From contig CAUYVT010000048.1 of NCBI GenBank assembly GCA_963576565.1, positions 113,135 to 177,134 on the forward strand: a stretch of DNA of 64,000 nucleotides. Reading direction: 5' to 3'. The position numbers and the translations under genes were made by a program. The stretch comes from Aspidapion aeneum (taxonomy: Eukaryota > Arthropoda > Insecta > Coleoptera > Brentidae). Positions 56,043 to 64,000 of the stretch are shown here, piece by piece; within the stretch, counting starts at the first letter, position 1; each line of letters starts with the position of its first letter. A model generated the notes under the pieces. That model saw only the letters and a program-made list of their open reading frames with translations. It was not told the origin of the DNA and did not search any database.

Positions 56043-56516
56043 TACATTTTTGCGTTTTTTTAATTTAGTTTATGTCTTTAGATCTTTTTTTTAGGCTTTA
56101 AAAATATTCCTAGACATTTGTGGTGTGAGTTCCACAACAACCATGTTTGCGAGGCATATACCTAAAATGTTTGTTTCAAGCCAGACGGAAGAGTTTAGGT
56201 AGCTGTTGAACTCTTAATTTAGCTCGAGTAATACTTTCATGTGGAAGTGTCTTGATCATGTGATAAAAAATACCATACCTTTTAAAAACGATGGTTTTTC
56301 CGACAATTTTAATTATTTACCATCATCATCTTCATCTGCTTTACCTTTTCTTTTCTGTTGGGATATGCGGCTACTGGCTTAATTTTATACAATGTTGTTT
56401 CAGATGGATACTAAATAAAAACTTTGCTTATCTAACATATTTTATACATGTATGCTTTGTATTTTTTTATACGAAAGTTATTAACATTATTATTATTCTC
56501 AAATACCAAATTGCAA
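56043..56516. other. AT-rich stretch without a recognised gene
   Basis: A TTA run and CAAATACCAAATTGCAAA near 56485-56520 match, inverted, the sequence beside the TTA microsatellite at 34.49 kb. Confidence 0.45.
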
Positions 56517-56524
56517 ATAATGCA

Positions 56525-56755
56525 AGGACCTAAAACTATAAACAACAAGTGAAAGTAAAGAAAGAAAAATAATAAAAAAGTTTTTTGTCTTGGGCCAGGA
56601 TTCGAACCCGGAATCTCTTGCTCTGTGCGCAAACGCTTTTAACATTAAACCACCGAAGACCAGACATAAATTTTCGGAAAACTTTCATCTATGCAGGTGT
56701 GCGGTCTCTCAATACAAGAACGAGAAATTCTCAGGGTATTAATTTAACATTGGGA
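56525..56755 (-). repeat. tRNA-derived SINE-like repeat, copy 2
   Basis: The minus strand has a tRNA-like part (GGTCTTCGGTGGTTTAATG ... B box GGTTCGAATCC) followed by the shared TTTTCTTTCTTTACTTTCAC tail. Upstream of the tRNA-like part is a ~95-base segment (GGTGTGCGG, CATAGATGAAAGTTTTCCG) common to copy 3. The repeat is the inverted partner of 58046-58275 across the LINE. Confidence 0.75.
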
Positions 56756-56802
56756 AGGAGGAATTATAGAGATCAGTTGGATGTAAAATAATAAGAAATA
56801 AA

Positions 56803-58008
56803 GTGGAGAGCGAATATAAAGACATGGAGGCAGAAGAACAAGCTGGTTTCAGGGCGGGTAGATCGACTTCTGATCATCTCTTTTGTATAACCCAAGTTAT
56901 TGAAAAGAAAATGGCATACGGACAAGAGCTGCATCTGCTTTACGTCGATTTGCAGAAGGCATATGATAGTATACCACTAAATCTACTTTGGAAAGCGTTG
57001 GAAAACACAAACATAAGCGTACAACTAATTAAGGCCATCAAAGAGTTATACCGCAATAGTAAGGCAAAAGTTAAAATAAAAGCAAAACTAACTAAAGGCT
57101 TTCAAGTAAATAAAGGTCTTAAACAAGGTTGCTGTATCTCGCCTACGCTCTTCAAGATATACTTGGAACAAGTCCTTAAAGTATGGAAGAGAAAATGCCA
57201 AAACATGGGAATTCCGTTGGACGAAACCACCTTGTATACTTTATGTTTCGCCGATGATCAGATAGTAGTGGCTCATGATTATGACGACCTCGAATATATG
57301 ACACGAAAACTAATAGAAGAGTACAATAAGTGGGGACAAAAGGTTAATCTTAATAAGACAGAGTATATGTGTATCGGTGGAATGAAACAGGATCTAATCT
57401 TAAATACCGGGCAGCGAATTCAGTCCTGTGATAATTATAAATACTTAGGTCTAAAAATTACAGCTGACGGAACACTAGACAAAGCTATAAAAGATCGAAA
57501 CGTACAAGGAAGAAAAGCAATAACTTTATTAAATGGAATAATTTGGGACCAAAGTATATCAAAACATAACAAAAAGCTTATATATAACACCATTGTAAAA
57601 AGTATTATTACATACGGCTCAGAAGTATGGCCAATCAAAGATAGAACAGAAAAAATGCTTTCCGCTACGGACATGGACTATTGGAGAAGAGCAGCAGGGA
57701 AATCAAAAAGAGAAAGAGTTACAAATCAAAGAATAAGAGAAATTATGACAGTGGGGGAACGTACTTTAGTGGATGATATAAGAACAAAGCAACTGGTGTG
57801 GTACGGACATGTACAAAGAATGAATGATGAAAGACTACCTAAACAAATACTACAATGGAAACCAACTGGCCGAAGAAAACGAGGACGGCCAAGGAGAAGC
57901 TGGAGAGAAGGAATAGACAGTGAAATAAGAATAAGAGGCCTAGATGATGAATTATGGGCAATAAGAAACGAGTGGAGATTGGGTATCGGAAGACGTAGAA
58001 CGTTGTGA
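56803..58008 (+). CDS. RTE-like LINE reverse transcriptase ORF (family 1), 5'-truncated but open
   Basis: A 401-codon frame without stops. Visible RT landmarks: EEQAGFRAGRSTSDHLFC, LLYVDLQKAYDSI with the first catalytic D, GLKQGCCISPTLFKIYLEQV, and LCFADDQIVVAHD with the catalytic FADD. Then YKYLGLKITADG, a thumb/linker with KLIYNTIVKSIITYGSEVW and the C-terminal block WYGHVQRMNDERLPKQ, GRRKRGRPR, ending GIGRRRTL. Endonuclease and the front of the RT are missing, so the copy is truncated like most LINE insertions. The frame is intact, so insertion is recent. Regulation would have come from the lost 5' end. The piece at 4179-4691 is the same family. Confidence 0.9.
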   Translation: MESEYKDMEAEEQAGFRAGRSTSDHLFCITQVIEKKMAYGQELHLLYVDLQKAYDSIPLNLLWKALENTNISVQLIKAIKELYRNSKAKVKIKAKLTKGFQVNKGLKQGCCISPTLFKIYLEQVLKVWKRKCQNMGIPLDETTLYTLCFADDQIVVAHDYDDLEYMTRKLIEEYNKWGQKVNLNKTEYMCIGGMKQDLILNTGQRIQSCDNYKYLGLKITADGTLDKAIKDRNVQGRKAITLLNGIIWDQSISKHNKKLIYNTIVKSIITYGSEVWPIKDRTEKMLSATDMDYWRRAAGKSKRERVTNQRIREIMTVGERTLVDDIRTKQLVWYGHVQRMNDERLPKQILQWKPTGRRKRGRPRRSWREGIDSEIRIRGLDDELWAIRNEWRLGIGRRRTL

Positions 58009-58045
58009 AACCGATAAATCTATATATATAGTTGGATGACTTGGT

Positions 58046-58275
58046 CGAGTTAATACCCTGAGAGTTTCTCGTTTTTGTATTGAGGCACCGCACACCTGCA
58101 TAGATGAAAGTTTTCCGAAAATTTATGTATGGTCTTCGGTGGTTCAATATTCAGAGCGTTTGCGTACAGAGCAAGAGATTCCATGTTCGAGTCCCAACCG
58201 AAGACAGAAAACTTTTTTCTTATTTTTCTTTCTTTAATTTCACTTGTTTATAATTATTATTATTATCATTTTTAA
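58046..58275 (+). repeat. tRNA-derived SINE-like repeat, copy 3
   Basis: Leader AATACCCTGAGAGTTTCTCG and CATAGATGAAAGTTTTCCG, then a tRNA-like segment with an 8-bp acceptor stem (GTCTTCGG with CCGAAGAC), anticodon stem TTTGC/GCAAG and B-box-like TGTTCGAGTCCC, then the TTTTCTTTCTTTAATTTCAC tail and a TTA run. The tRNA-like part is internal, not at the 5' end as in ordinary SINEs. Confidence 0.75.
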
Positions 58276-59294
58276 AGTTAACAGATTAGTTTTTCTTATT
58301 TTTATTTTTTAAATCTTTCTGTTATCAAGTTGTTTTAATATCACATTATAGTACGCTATCCAAATTGCTTAATTGTTTTGTTTTTAACTTTTAGCTACAC
58401 CGACTTTTTTATATTTAAAGGATTTTTATTTAAAAAAACGACCTGCTTAAAATGAAAAAAGAAAGAGTTTAAAAGCTTTTGATTTGTTTTTCATGTAAAA
58501 CATGCATAATTGGTTATATTTCGTTTCCCATGTTCTGTTGTTGTTAAGCATAAAGTATAACAAATTATTTCCTTAAGATAAATTTTAAATTTTGACGTCA
58601 CAGAGAAGACGTACAATAATTTAGAACTTACTGCATTTGTTATAACAAATTTTTCATTTTTTATTGAATTAAACGGTTGTTTATTATTAACTTATTATCA
58701 TTGTTTTAAATCAATGAAAGGTTCGGTTCGGAACCAAACCAAACATGTAGGTCTGCGTTTTAATAAAGCCTAGTTTTTAGGGGCTGAAAGAACAACAGAA
58801 TTTTTTTAGCGAACAGCTATAAATTATTTGATAAATGTTACCAGATTAATAGTAGAATCTAAAATAGAGTAAATAATAATAACACTAACATGTTCGATAG
58901 TAGGCTTAAATATGCAAATTCTCACGTTTATGTTTAAATGCAATTTAATTTAAAAAATTAAGACTTATGTTTAGATTTATGCTTTAAAGTTTTATAATAT
59001 TGATTTAAAATATTTTGTTTTGATCGTTTCTCTTTAGTTGATACTTTTACTCAACATTTAAAATATGATATAGCATAAGTCTTGTATGCATTAATCTTTA
59101 CATTTTATTGAGAAGGTTGGTTTAAATTTTTGTGGTAAACAAACCCATTTTATGTCTTCATTATAAGTGGTGATTTATTTAGAGTTACTTTTTTTTCTTA
59201 GGGATTATTCGACTGATCAAACTTTTAAACTGCAATTGTATTTTTGTTTAGTATTGTTTCCCCTTTCATCACATAAAGATTCGTCCGACACATT
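58276..59294. other. AT-rich stretch without a recognised gene
   Basis: No TIR pair or protein motif was recognised. Confidence 0.4.
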
Positions 59295-60290
59295 TTCTTT
59301 TCGGCTGTAGTTTTCTTACAAAATTGACATTTTTATAAAATTCAATATGGCGTATGATTCTAAAATTTAGTAATTTTTCAGACCCCCAGCCGAATTTCTA
59401 TGTGCATCATTGTACTCTATTGTAAAATTTGACCTAAAAGCCACGTCTTTGCCTTGCACAAAACGGTATCAACTGGAAAAATTGGTTAAGAAATAATAAA
59501 GTTGTACTTTAACGAATGAGGTGCTGATTTAACCCTTGGTGTAACGTAGGTCAAATAAATGGTTGTTTTTGTTCTGCTGTGGAATTATCAAAAACTATTC
59601 AATTTCTACGGTTTCTACTTCACAAGAAGTTTGGACCTTGCTATGCTGTATCCTTAATTTGTAGTTTTGGTAAAATCGAAGATAGCTCATGCTTTTAAAA
59701 CTTAAATATTTTTATCCCACTTGCCAATAGTTTGTGTATGCCAATTACATGATTTTAAAAATTGAGAAGAAAGCTACATCTTTGCCATGTAGAAGGACAT
59801 ATCACACATGTAAAGTTTGAACTTCCAATCCAATTTTTACAAGTGTTATGTCGTTCCAAACCGGAAAGACGTAGCTTTCTTGTCATTATTTAAGATCATG
59901 TCGTTAGCGTACATAAACGTTTTGCAATAGGGTTAAAAATATTCCTTCCAAATTTCAAAAGCATTCGCCATCTTGGATTTTATCAAAACTACAAATTTAG
60001 GATACAGCAGATGTAGCACAATGTCCAAACTTGTTGAAAACTTCAATACCGTAAAAATTGAATAGGCTGTGATAAGTCCATAGTAGAATAAAAGCAACCG
60101 TTTATTTGACCTACGTTACACAAAGGGTTAAATCAGCACCTAATTCTTATAAAAATGTTAATTTTGACAAAAAAGTCATATAGTCTCAATCCTTAGCTTT
60201 CTATAGAGGCCAAAATCAAAAAAATCGGGGGTAAAAAAGTACAGCCAAAAAAGAGGTACGGTTTTTTTTGGCCCACCGTATTTTATTATT
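59295..60290. mobile_element. Foldback element ending in GGTGGGCCAAAAAAAACCG
   Basis: Arms about 59515-59690 and 59990-60155 pair well (GTGCTGATTTAACCCTT, AACGTAGGTCAAATAAA and inverse). A central pair (AAGCTACATCTTTGCC with its inverse at 59.87 kb) continues the fold. The right terminus TACGGTGGGCCAAAAAAAAC resembles the end at 22.84 kb; the left terminus is decayed. Non-coding. Confidence 0.6.
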
Positions 60291-60330
60291 TGACAATGAT
60301 TGTGTACTTAAACAAACTGGGTTTAAATTA

Positions 60331-60763
60331 GATAGTTTAAGTTGTGCTAGGTATTTTGACGTAAAGCTGCACGTTAAGCGCTCTACGTTTTGTTACAAAT
60401 TTGAGTTTAAGTTGAATGTTTTTACGTTACCATAACAAGTCTACTAATAGCAGAGAATATGGAATTCGGCACTGTGTTTTTTTGATGTTACAATTTTGTT
60501 TTTTGTCTTTTCAACTACAGTAGGAATATATTTGCAAAGAATCGTTTGTACTGGAAGGGGAAATTATCGTCTAGGCCTCATTTTTCGATCGGTCAATCAA
60601 CCAATTCTATTCTTTGGTAATGCTAAGGTGCCCGCAGACTGCCGTAAGCTAACGTAAATACGTAAGCTTCTAACGTGACCTTGACGACGGTGTGACGAAG
60701 TGCGCTTGCGTATCTGTCAAATCTCATGCTTACGTAAAAATACGTAGCACAACTTAAACTATC
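60331..60763. mobile_element. GATAGTTTAAG MITE, copy 3
   Basis: Full-length copy of the family at 11 kb, same orientation as copy 2, flanked by TA. Confidence 0.9.
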
Positions 60764-61005
60764 TATTATCCGCTTTCCGAGCGCACTATTTGCTGTATTG
60801 GAACCAAGTTTTTAATAAAGGATTGTTCAAGAATGAAAATTGGGTTGAAAATGTTTTAATAGTTTAGCAAATAGTTTATTTAGTCGTTTAGATAAACCAC
60901 AATTTTTTCATAGCGTGTGAAAAAATTTATATTTTATCGCTAATTCTCTACAGCTTTACAATTTGTAGATGTTTTTTGGTAAAATTATCACGTCCTTGCA
61001 ATTCA

Positions 61006-61180
61006 ACTCCACGTAGATTTAGTGGGAATAAGGACACTGTTGTTCTGGAAAATATACGCTTTAATTTATCGGTAACGTTTCGACAATAGTTTTTGTCTTC
61101 ATCAGACCTTCTAGTCTGAAGGTGTGATGAAGACGAAAACAGCAGTGTCCTTATTCCCACTAAATCTACGTGTAGTATTT
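61006..61180 (-). ncRNA. Hammerhead-ribozyme-like core inside an inverted repeat
   Basis: On the minus strand CTGATGA (61105-61099) is followed by a 5-bp stem GACAA/TTGTC with a 6-nt loop and then GAAAC (61081-61077), exactly the hammerhead core order. A 6-bp hairpin ACCTTC/GAAGGT just upstream could be stem I. A UH cleavage site at the expected place is not obvious. The core lies between inverted 35-bp blocks (AGATTTAGTGGGAATAAGGA). Penelope-like elements are known to carry hammerheads; no Penelope RT is visible here. Confidence 0.55.
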
Positions 61181-61901
61181 CTGGAAGAATAAAATGTCAA
61201 ACAATACTGAATGAAATACTTTAACACACATTTAAAGGTTAACAGTTTGATCTGTCCGAAAATCCTTTCTAGACAAAGTACAGCGTGTCCCATTTTCGAT
61301 GGGATTAAATGGGAAACTCGGTTATTATTAAAGATATCGATTTTGTGATTGCACCTTACCGTGCTCTTTTTTGGAGCCCTTAAAAATGGTGTAATCAGAT
61401 TTTTGCTATACCCCGTGGTTTCGCTAATACAGGGATTTTTTGAAAAAATTGCATTTCAATTAATTCCTTGTATCTCGCTTATTTTGCAAGATATTTTTAT
61501 TCTGTAAAAACCTTTCTATGGCAACTTTTTTAGAGCAAAATAATGATGTTTTCAATTTTTAAAAATATTGTTTAGTTTTTGAGATATGGTATTTATCATA
61601 AAAAAATTAAATACGGACCTGGATTTTTTTTATTACTACTTTGATTATTTCCATGCTATTATTACCTTAAAATGATAAAACTTTAATATTTTTTTGATTT
61701 AAAGTTAAAAAAAACTATTTAATATTTGAAAAAAAAATTATAGTCCGAACCTGGAAATTTCCAACGTAATTATAAATTAAAAATTGCAAGACACACTAGT
61801 TGAACGATTTTTAGTTTATCTGTTTTGAAATGATAATTAAAAGATTTATAAATAAAGTAAAAAACGTTTAAAAGTTACAAAAATAATATCATACTAATTA
61901 T

Positions 61902-63640
61902 TTTTTTTTTTTACGGGTATGCGCACTTGCAAGGAGATCCCTATCACGCTCGAGAAGCGACAAGTGCGCGGAAATGTTGGTGTGTGTTGGTTTTGAAACG
62001 GTTCAGGTTGTAACCTGCAGGGAAAACTGTCGCAGGGATTTTATTCCACAGCGATGCTGTTCTCCAGAGATATGAATTCTGATATAATGAGGTTCTTGGT
62101 GCCTCTATTTTGACAATAACTTGATGGTTACCGTCTGTTCGACGTGTTCGCCTAGTAGGTGCTACTCCCGGGGGGATCATACGTGCCAACTCTTCAGAGC
62201 ATTTCCGTGATAATACCTGTAGAAGAGAGATAGATCGCCCACAGTTCTTCGATGTTCGAGACTATCCAAGCTACGGGTAAGTGCGGGGTCATTGATCAGC
62301 TTGATAGCTCGTTTTTGCACGGTGTTCAAAAGCATTAAGGTATGTTTGGGTGCCGCACTCCATATATGTGAGCAGTACTCCATAGTTGGTCGAATCTGGG
62401 CTTTGTAGAGTGTCAGCAGTTGGCTTGGTGTATACAGATGTCTTGTACGAAATAGCACCCCAAGTTTTTGGGACGCCCTTTTAGCTATATCTGCCACGTG
62501 ACTGTGCCAAGACATGTTGGTCTCTGCAGTGACTCCTAAGATGTTCAACTGGCTCTGCAATGCGACAGCACTTCCAGATAGCATGATGTTTGGCTCACCG
62601 GTGCTGGTCTTTTTTGAAAACAGGGCTGCTTGGGTTTTCTGCGCGTTGAACTGTACAAGGTTTTTGTTGCCCCAGTCCTCTATTATCTCCAAGTCGTTAT
62701 TTATCTGTGATATTTCAGTTAGTCTAAGGTAATGGAATTCACGTGCGGAGAGACATGTGGGTGGTATGACTGAGGAGACTACATTGCCATCATCTGCAAA
62801 GCAATAAAGTGGATTTACTATTTTATCTATGAGGTCATTTATGGAAATCAGAAAAAGTGTTGGCGAAAGGATTGCTCCCTGTGGCACACCAGCATTTATT
62901 TGGTAAGAGTTGGAGTTCCGGCCATCCAGTGCAACATAAATGGATCTATCCTTAAGGTAACTTTCAAACCAAGTGCAAAGTCTCGGCGACAATCCCGTTG
63001 CTTTGAGCTTGTTGAGCAGATTTTCATGCCAGACTTTATCGAATGCTTTAGATATATCTAAGGCAATTGTTCTTGTTTCACCTCGCAACTCAATCGCTTT
63101 TTGCCATAAGTGAGTGACGTATGTAAGTAAATCGCCAGTTGACCTATATTTTCGAATCCGTATTGCTTGTCGTTGATAATTTTGTACTTTTCCAAGTACT
63201 TGGTTAGGTGATTGTTCACAACTCTTTCCATTACTTTTGATATCACCGGAAGTAAAGCAATTGGTCTATAGTTTAACGGATCTGTCTTTTTCCTTTCTTT
63301 GGAATGGGTTGTACTGCGGCAGACTTCCATGATGATGGATATACTCCTTGCCTATAAGATAAATTGAATAATTTTGCGAAAGTTGGCGTGAGTTCGCTAG
63401 CACAATTTTTGAGTACTATCACGGGAATGCCATCTGGACCCATTGCTTTGTTTGTATCCAACTTTTTAAGGGATTTTCGTATTTCTCTGTGACAAAAGGG
63501 TACCTCTGGCATACTGTGGCAAAACCCTTTTAATGAACGGTGGAGTTTTTCCATTTGGCACTGTTAGGTTTGAGTTGGAGGAAAAGACTTTGGCCAGCAT
63601 ATTGGCTTTTTCCTCTGATGTTGTGGCTAAGTGAGTATTT
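61902..63640 (-). mobile_element. jockey-like LINE, 5'-truncated, with poly(A)
   Basis: The minus-strand element ends in a run of 13-14 A (61902-61915 on this strand as T). It begins within the RT ORF near 63640, so the front is missing. Insertion is into the centre of family K copy 3. The TSD is blurred by the T-rich target. Confidence 0.85.
61944..63554 (-). pseudogene. jockey-like LINE reverse transcriptase, three frameshifts
   Basis: In order on the minus strand: LKKLDTNKAMGPDGIPVIVL, NYRPIALLPVISKVMERVV, TIALDISKAFDKVWHENLL with the first catalytic D, INAGVPQGAILSPTLF, LYCFADDGNVV with the FADD, then the connection region (QLNILGVTAETNMSWHSH, YKAQIRPTMEYCSHIW, HRRTVGDLSLFYRYYHG) and the end MIPPGVAPTRRTRR, YLWRTASLWNKIPATVFP to the stop at 61944. 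Frameshifts lie near 63300, 63075-63140 and 62183. All catalytic residues remain. This is the jockey/CR1 group by motif wording; the exact clade is inferred. No endonuclease is present. Confidence 0.9.
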
Positions 63641-63724
63641 TATCTGATAACCAAACAGCAGGTCGTGAAATTTACAAACAAAAGCGTGGAATTGACATTG
63701 TCATTTTACTTGTCATTTTTGTGA

Positions 63725-63922
63725 ATGGCTTACAATTATTTTAAACTGGCTAGAAATCGACCATATCCAGATTTTGAAAAATGTGATATGTTTGACTGCT
63801 TCATTCAAGCAACAAAATCCCAATATTTAAATGGCAGAAATATTTTTATGCAAAATGCGTTAAGAAACATTACTCAAAAATGCCAACAATGTCTTACACA
63901 TAATGGTAATCAGAAAAATTAG
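63725..63922 (+). CDS. 65-codon ORF of family K, copy 3, intact
   Basis: Same start and length as the ORF at 55217, ending KCQQCLTHNGNQKN. Differences are N/D, I/M, K/N, H/Q and D/N plus silent changes. An AATAAA lies downstream. Function unknown. Confidence 0.5.
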   Translation: MAYNYFKLARNRPYPDFEKCDMFDCFIQATKSQYLNGRNIFMQNALRNITQKCQQCLTHNGNQKN

Positions 63923-64000
63923 TTATTTTTATAATTTGTTTTTTTTTGTATTTTTCGTAGACTTTGTTCAAATAAATCTGTAAATTAACGTAAAACCATT

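Larger units (their letters stand above)
61281..64000. mobile_element. Family K foldback element, copy 3, split by a LINE and cut by the window edge
   Basis: Left TIR starts CAGCGTGTCCCATTTTCGAT after TA. The family sequence breaks at about 61901 and resumes near 63640 at TGATAACCAAACAGCAGG. The right TIR lies beyond the window. Confidence 0.9.

Noticed and set aside
57839..58147. 102-codon minus-strand ORF across the LINE end and SINE
   Set aside because: Antisense of the LINE C-terminus running into repeat sequence; no motif of its own.

Overview
KIND OF DNA. The window is AT-rich eukaryotic nuclear DNA with no recognisable host gene. Almost every coding signature is a transposon protein (mariner, pogo/Tigger, hAT, PIF/Harbinger, DUF4817-type, RTE-like and jockey-like LINEs). 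Short TA-flanked inverted repeats beginning CAGGGTG are extremely dense. This repeat mix is typical of a large insect genome, perhaps a beetle or a hemipteran; the species cannot be named from the sequence. I found no rRNA, CRISPR array, operon or intact host exon. | LAYOUT. 1-8.4 kb: a 1.24-kb inverted repeat (2.45-3.70 against 6.60-7.83) around LINE debris, plus nested CAGGGTG elements and one end of an unclassified element here called Z. 7.8-10.4 kb: a mariner interrupted by a full Z copy with an 8-bp target-site duplication (TSD). 10.9-12.1 kb: two copies of a 433-bp MITE (third copy at 60.3 kb). 13.7-15.7 kb: a 48-bp hairpin element, then a PIF/Harbinger remnant with both its genes inside another element. 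15.9-18 kb: three DNA transposons nested in one another. 18.4-25.2 kb: foldback elements and a Mutator-like element with a 9-bp TSD. 26.3-27.6 kb: an inverted dimer of a 608-bp element. 28.4-29.6 kb: a hAT with a perfect TSD and part of its transposase. 32.3-34.9 kb: three TA elements nested, plus a tRNA-derived repeat. 35-41.9 kb: second Mutator-like copy, a minisatellite foldback, a single copy of the 608-bp element inside a MITE, and a pogo/Tigger. 42-48.8 kb: more foldback elements, one with a transposase HTH and one with a conserved 65-codon ORF. 50.3-58.3 kb: four-part LINE cluster, second copy of the 65-codon-ORF element, tRNA-derived repeats flanking a LINE. 59.3-64 kb: foldbacks, a hammerhead-like motif, and a third 65-codon-ORF element split by a jockey-like LINE. 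| HOW IT FITS TOGETHER. The genes do not form a pathway. Each protein fragment belongs to the mobile element that encloses it, nearly all are truncated or frameshifted, and the order of insertion can be read from nesting and TSDs. The clearest new material is a family of 48-50 bp hairpin elements with perfect 8-bp TSDs, a dimeric inverted element with a 7-bp TSD, element Z with its zinc-finger coding stub, and the long-inverted-repeat family carrying a 65-codon ORF.
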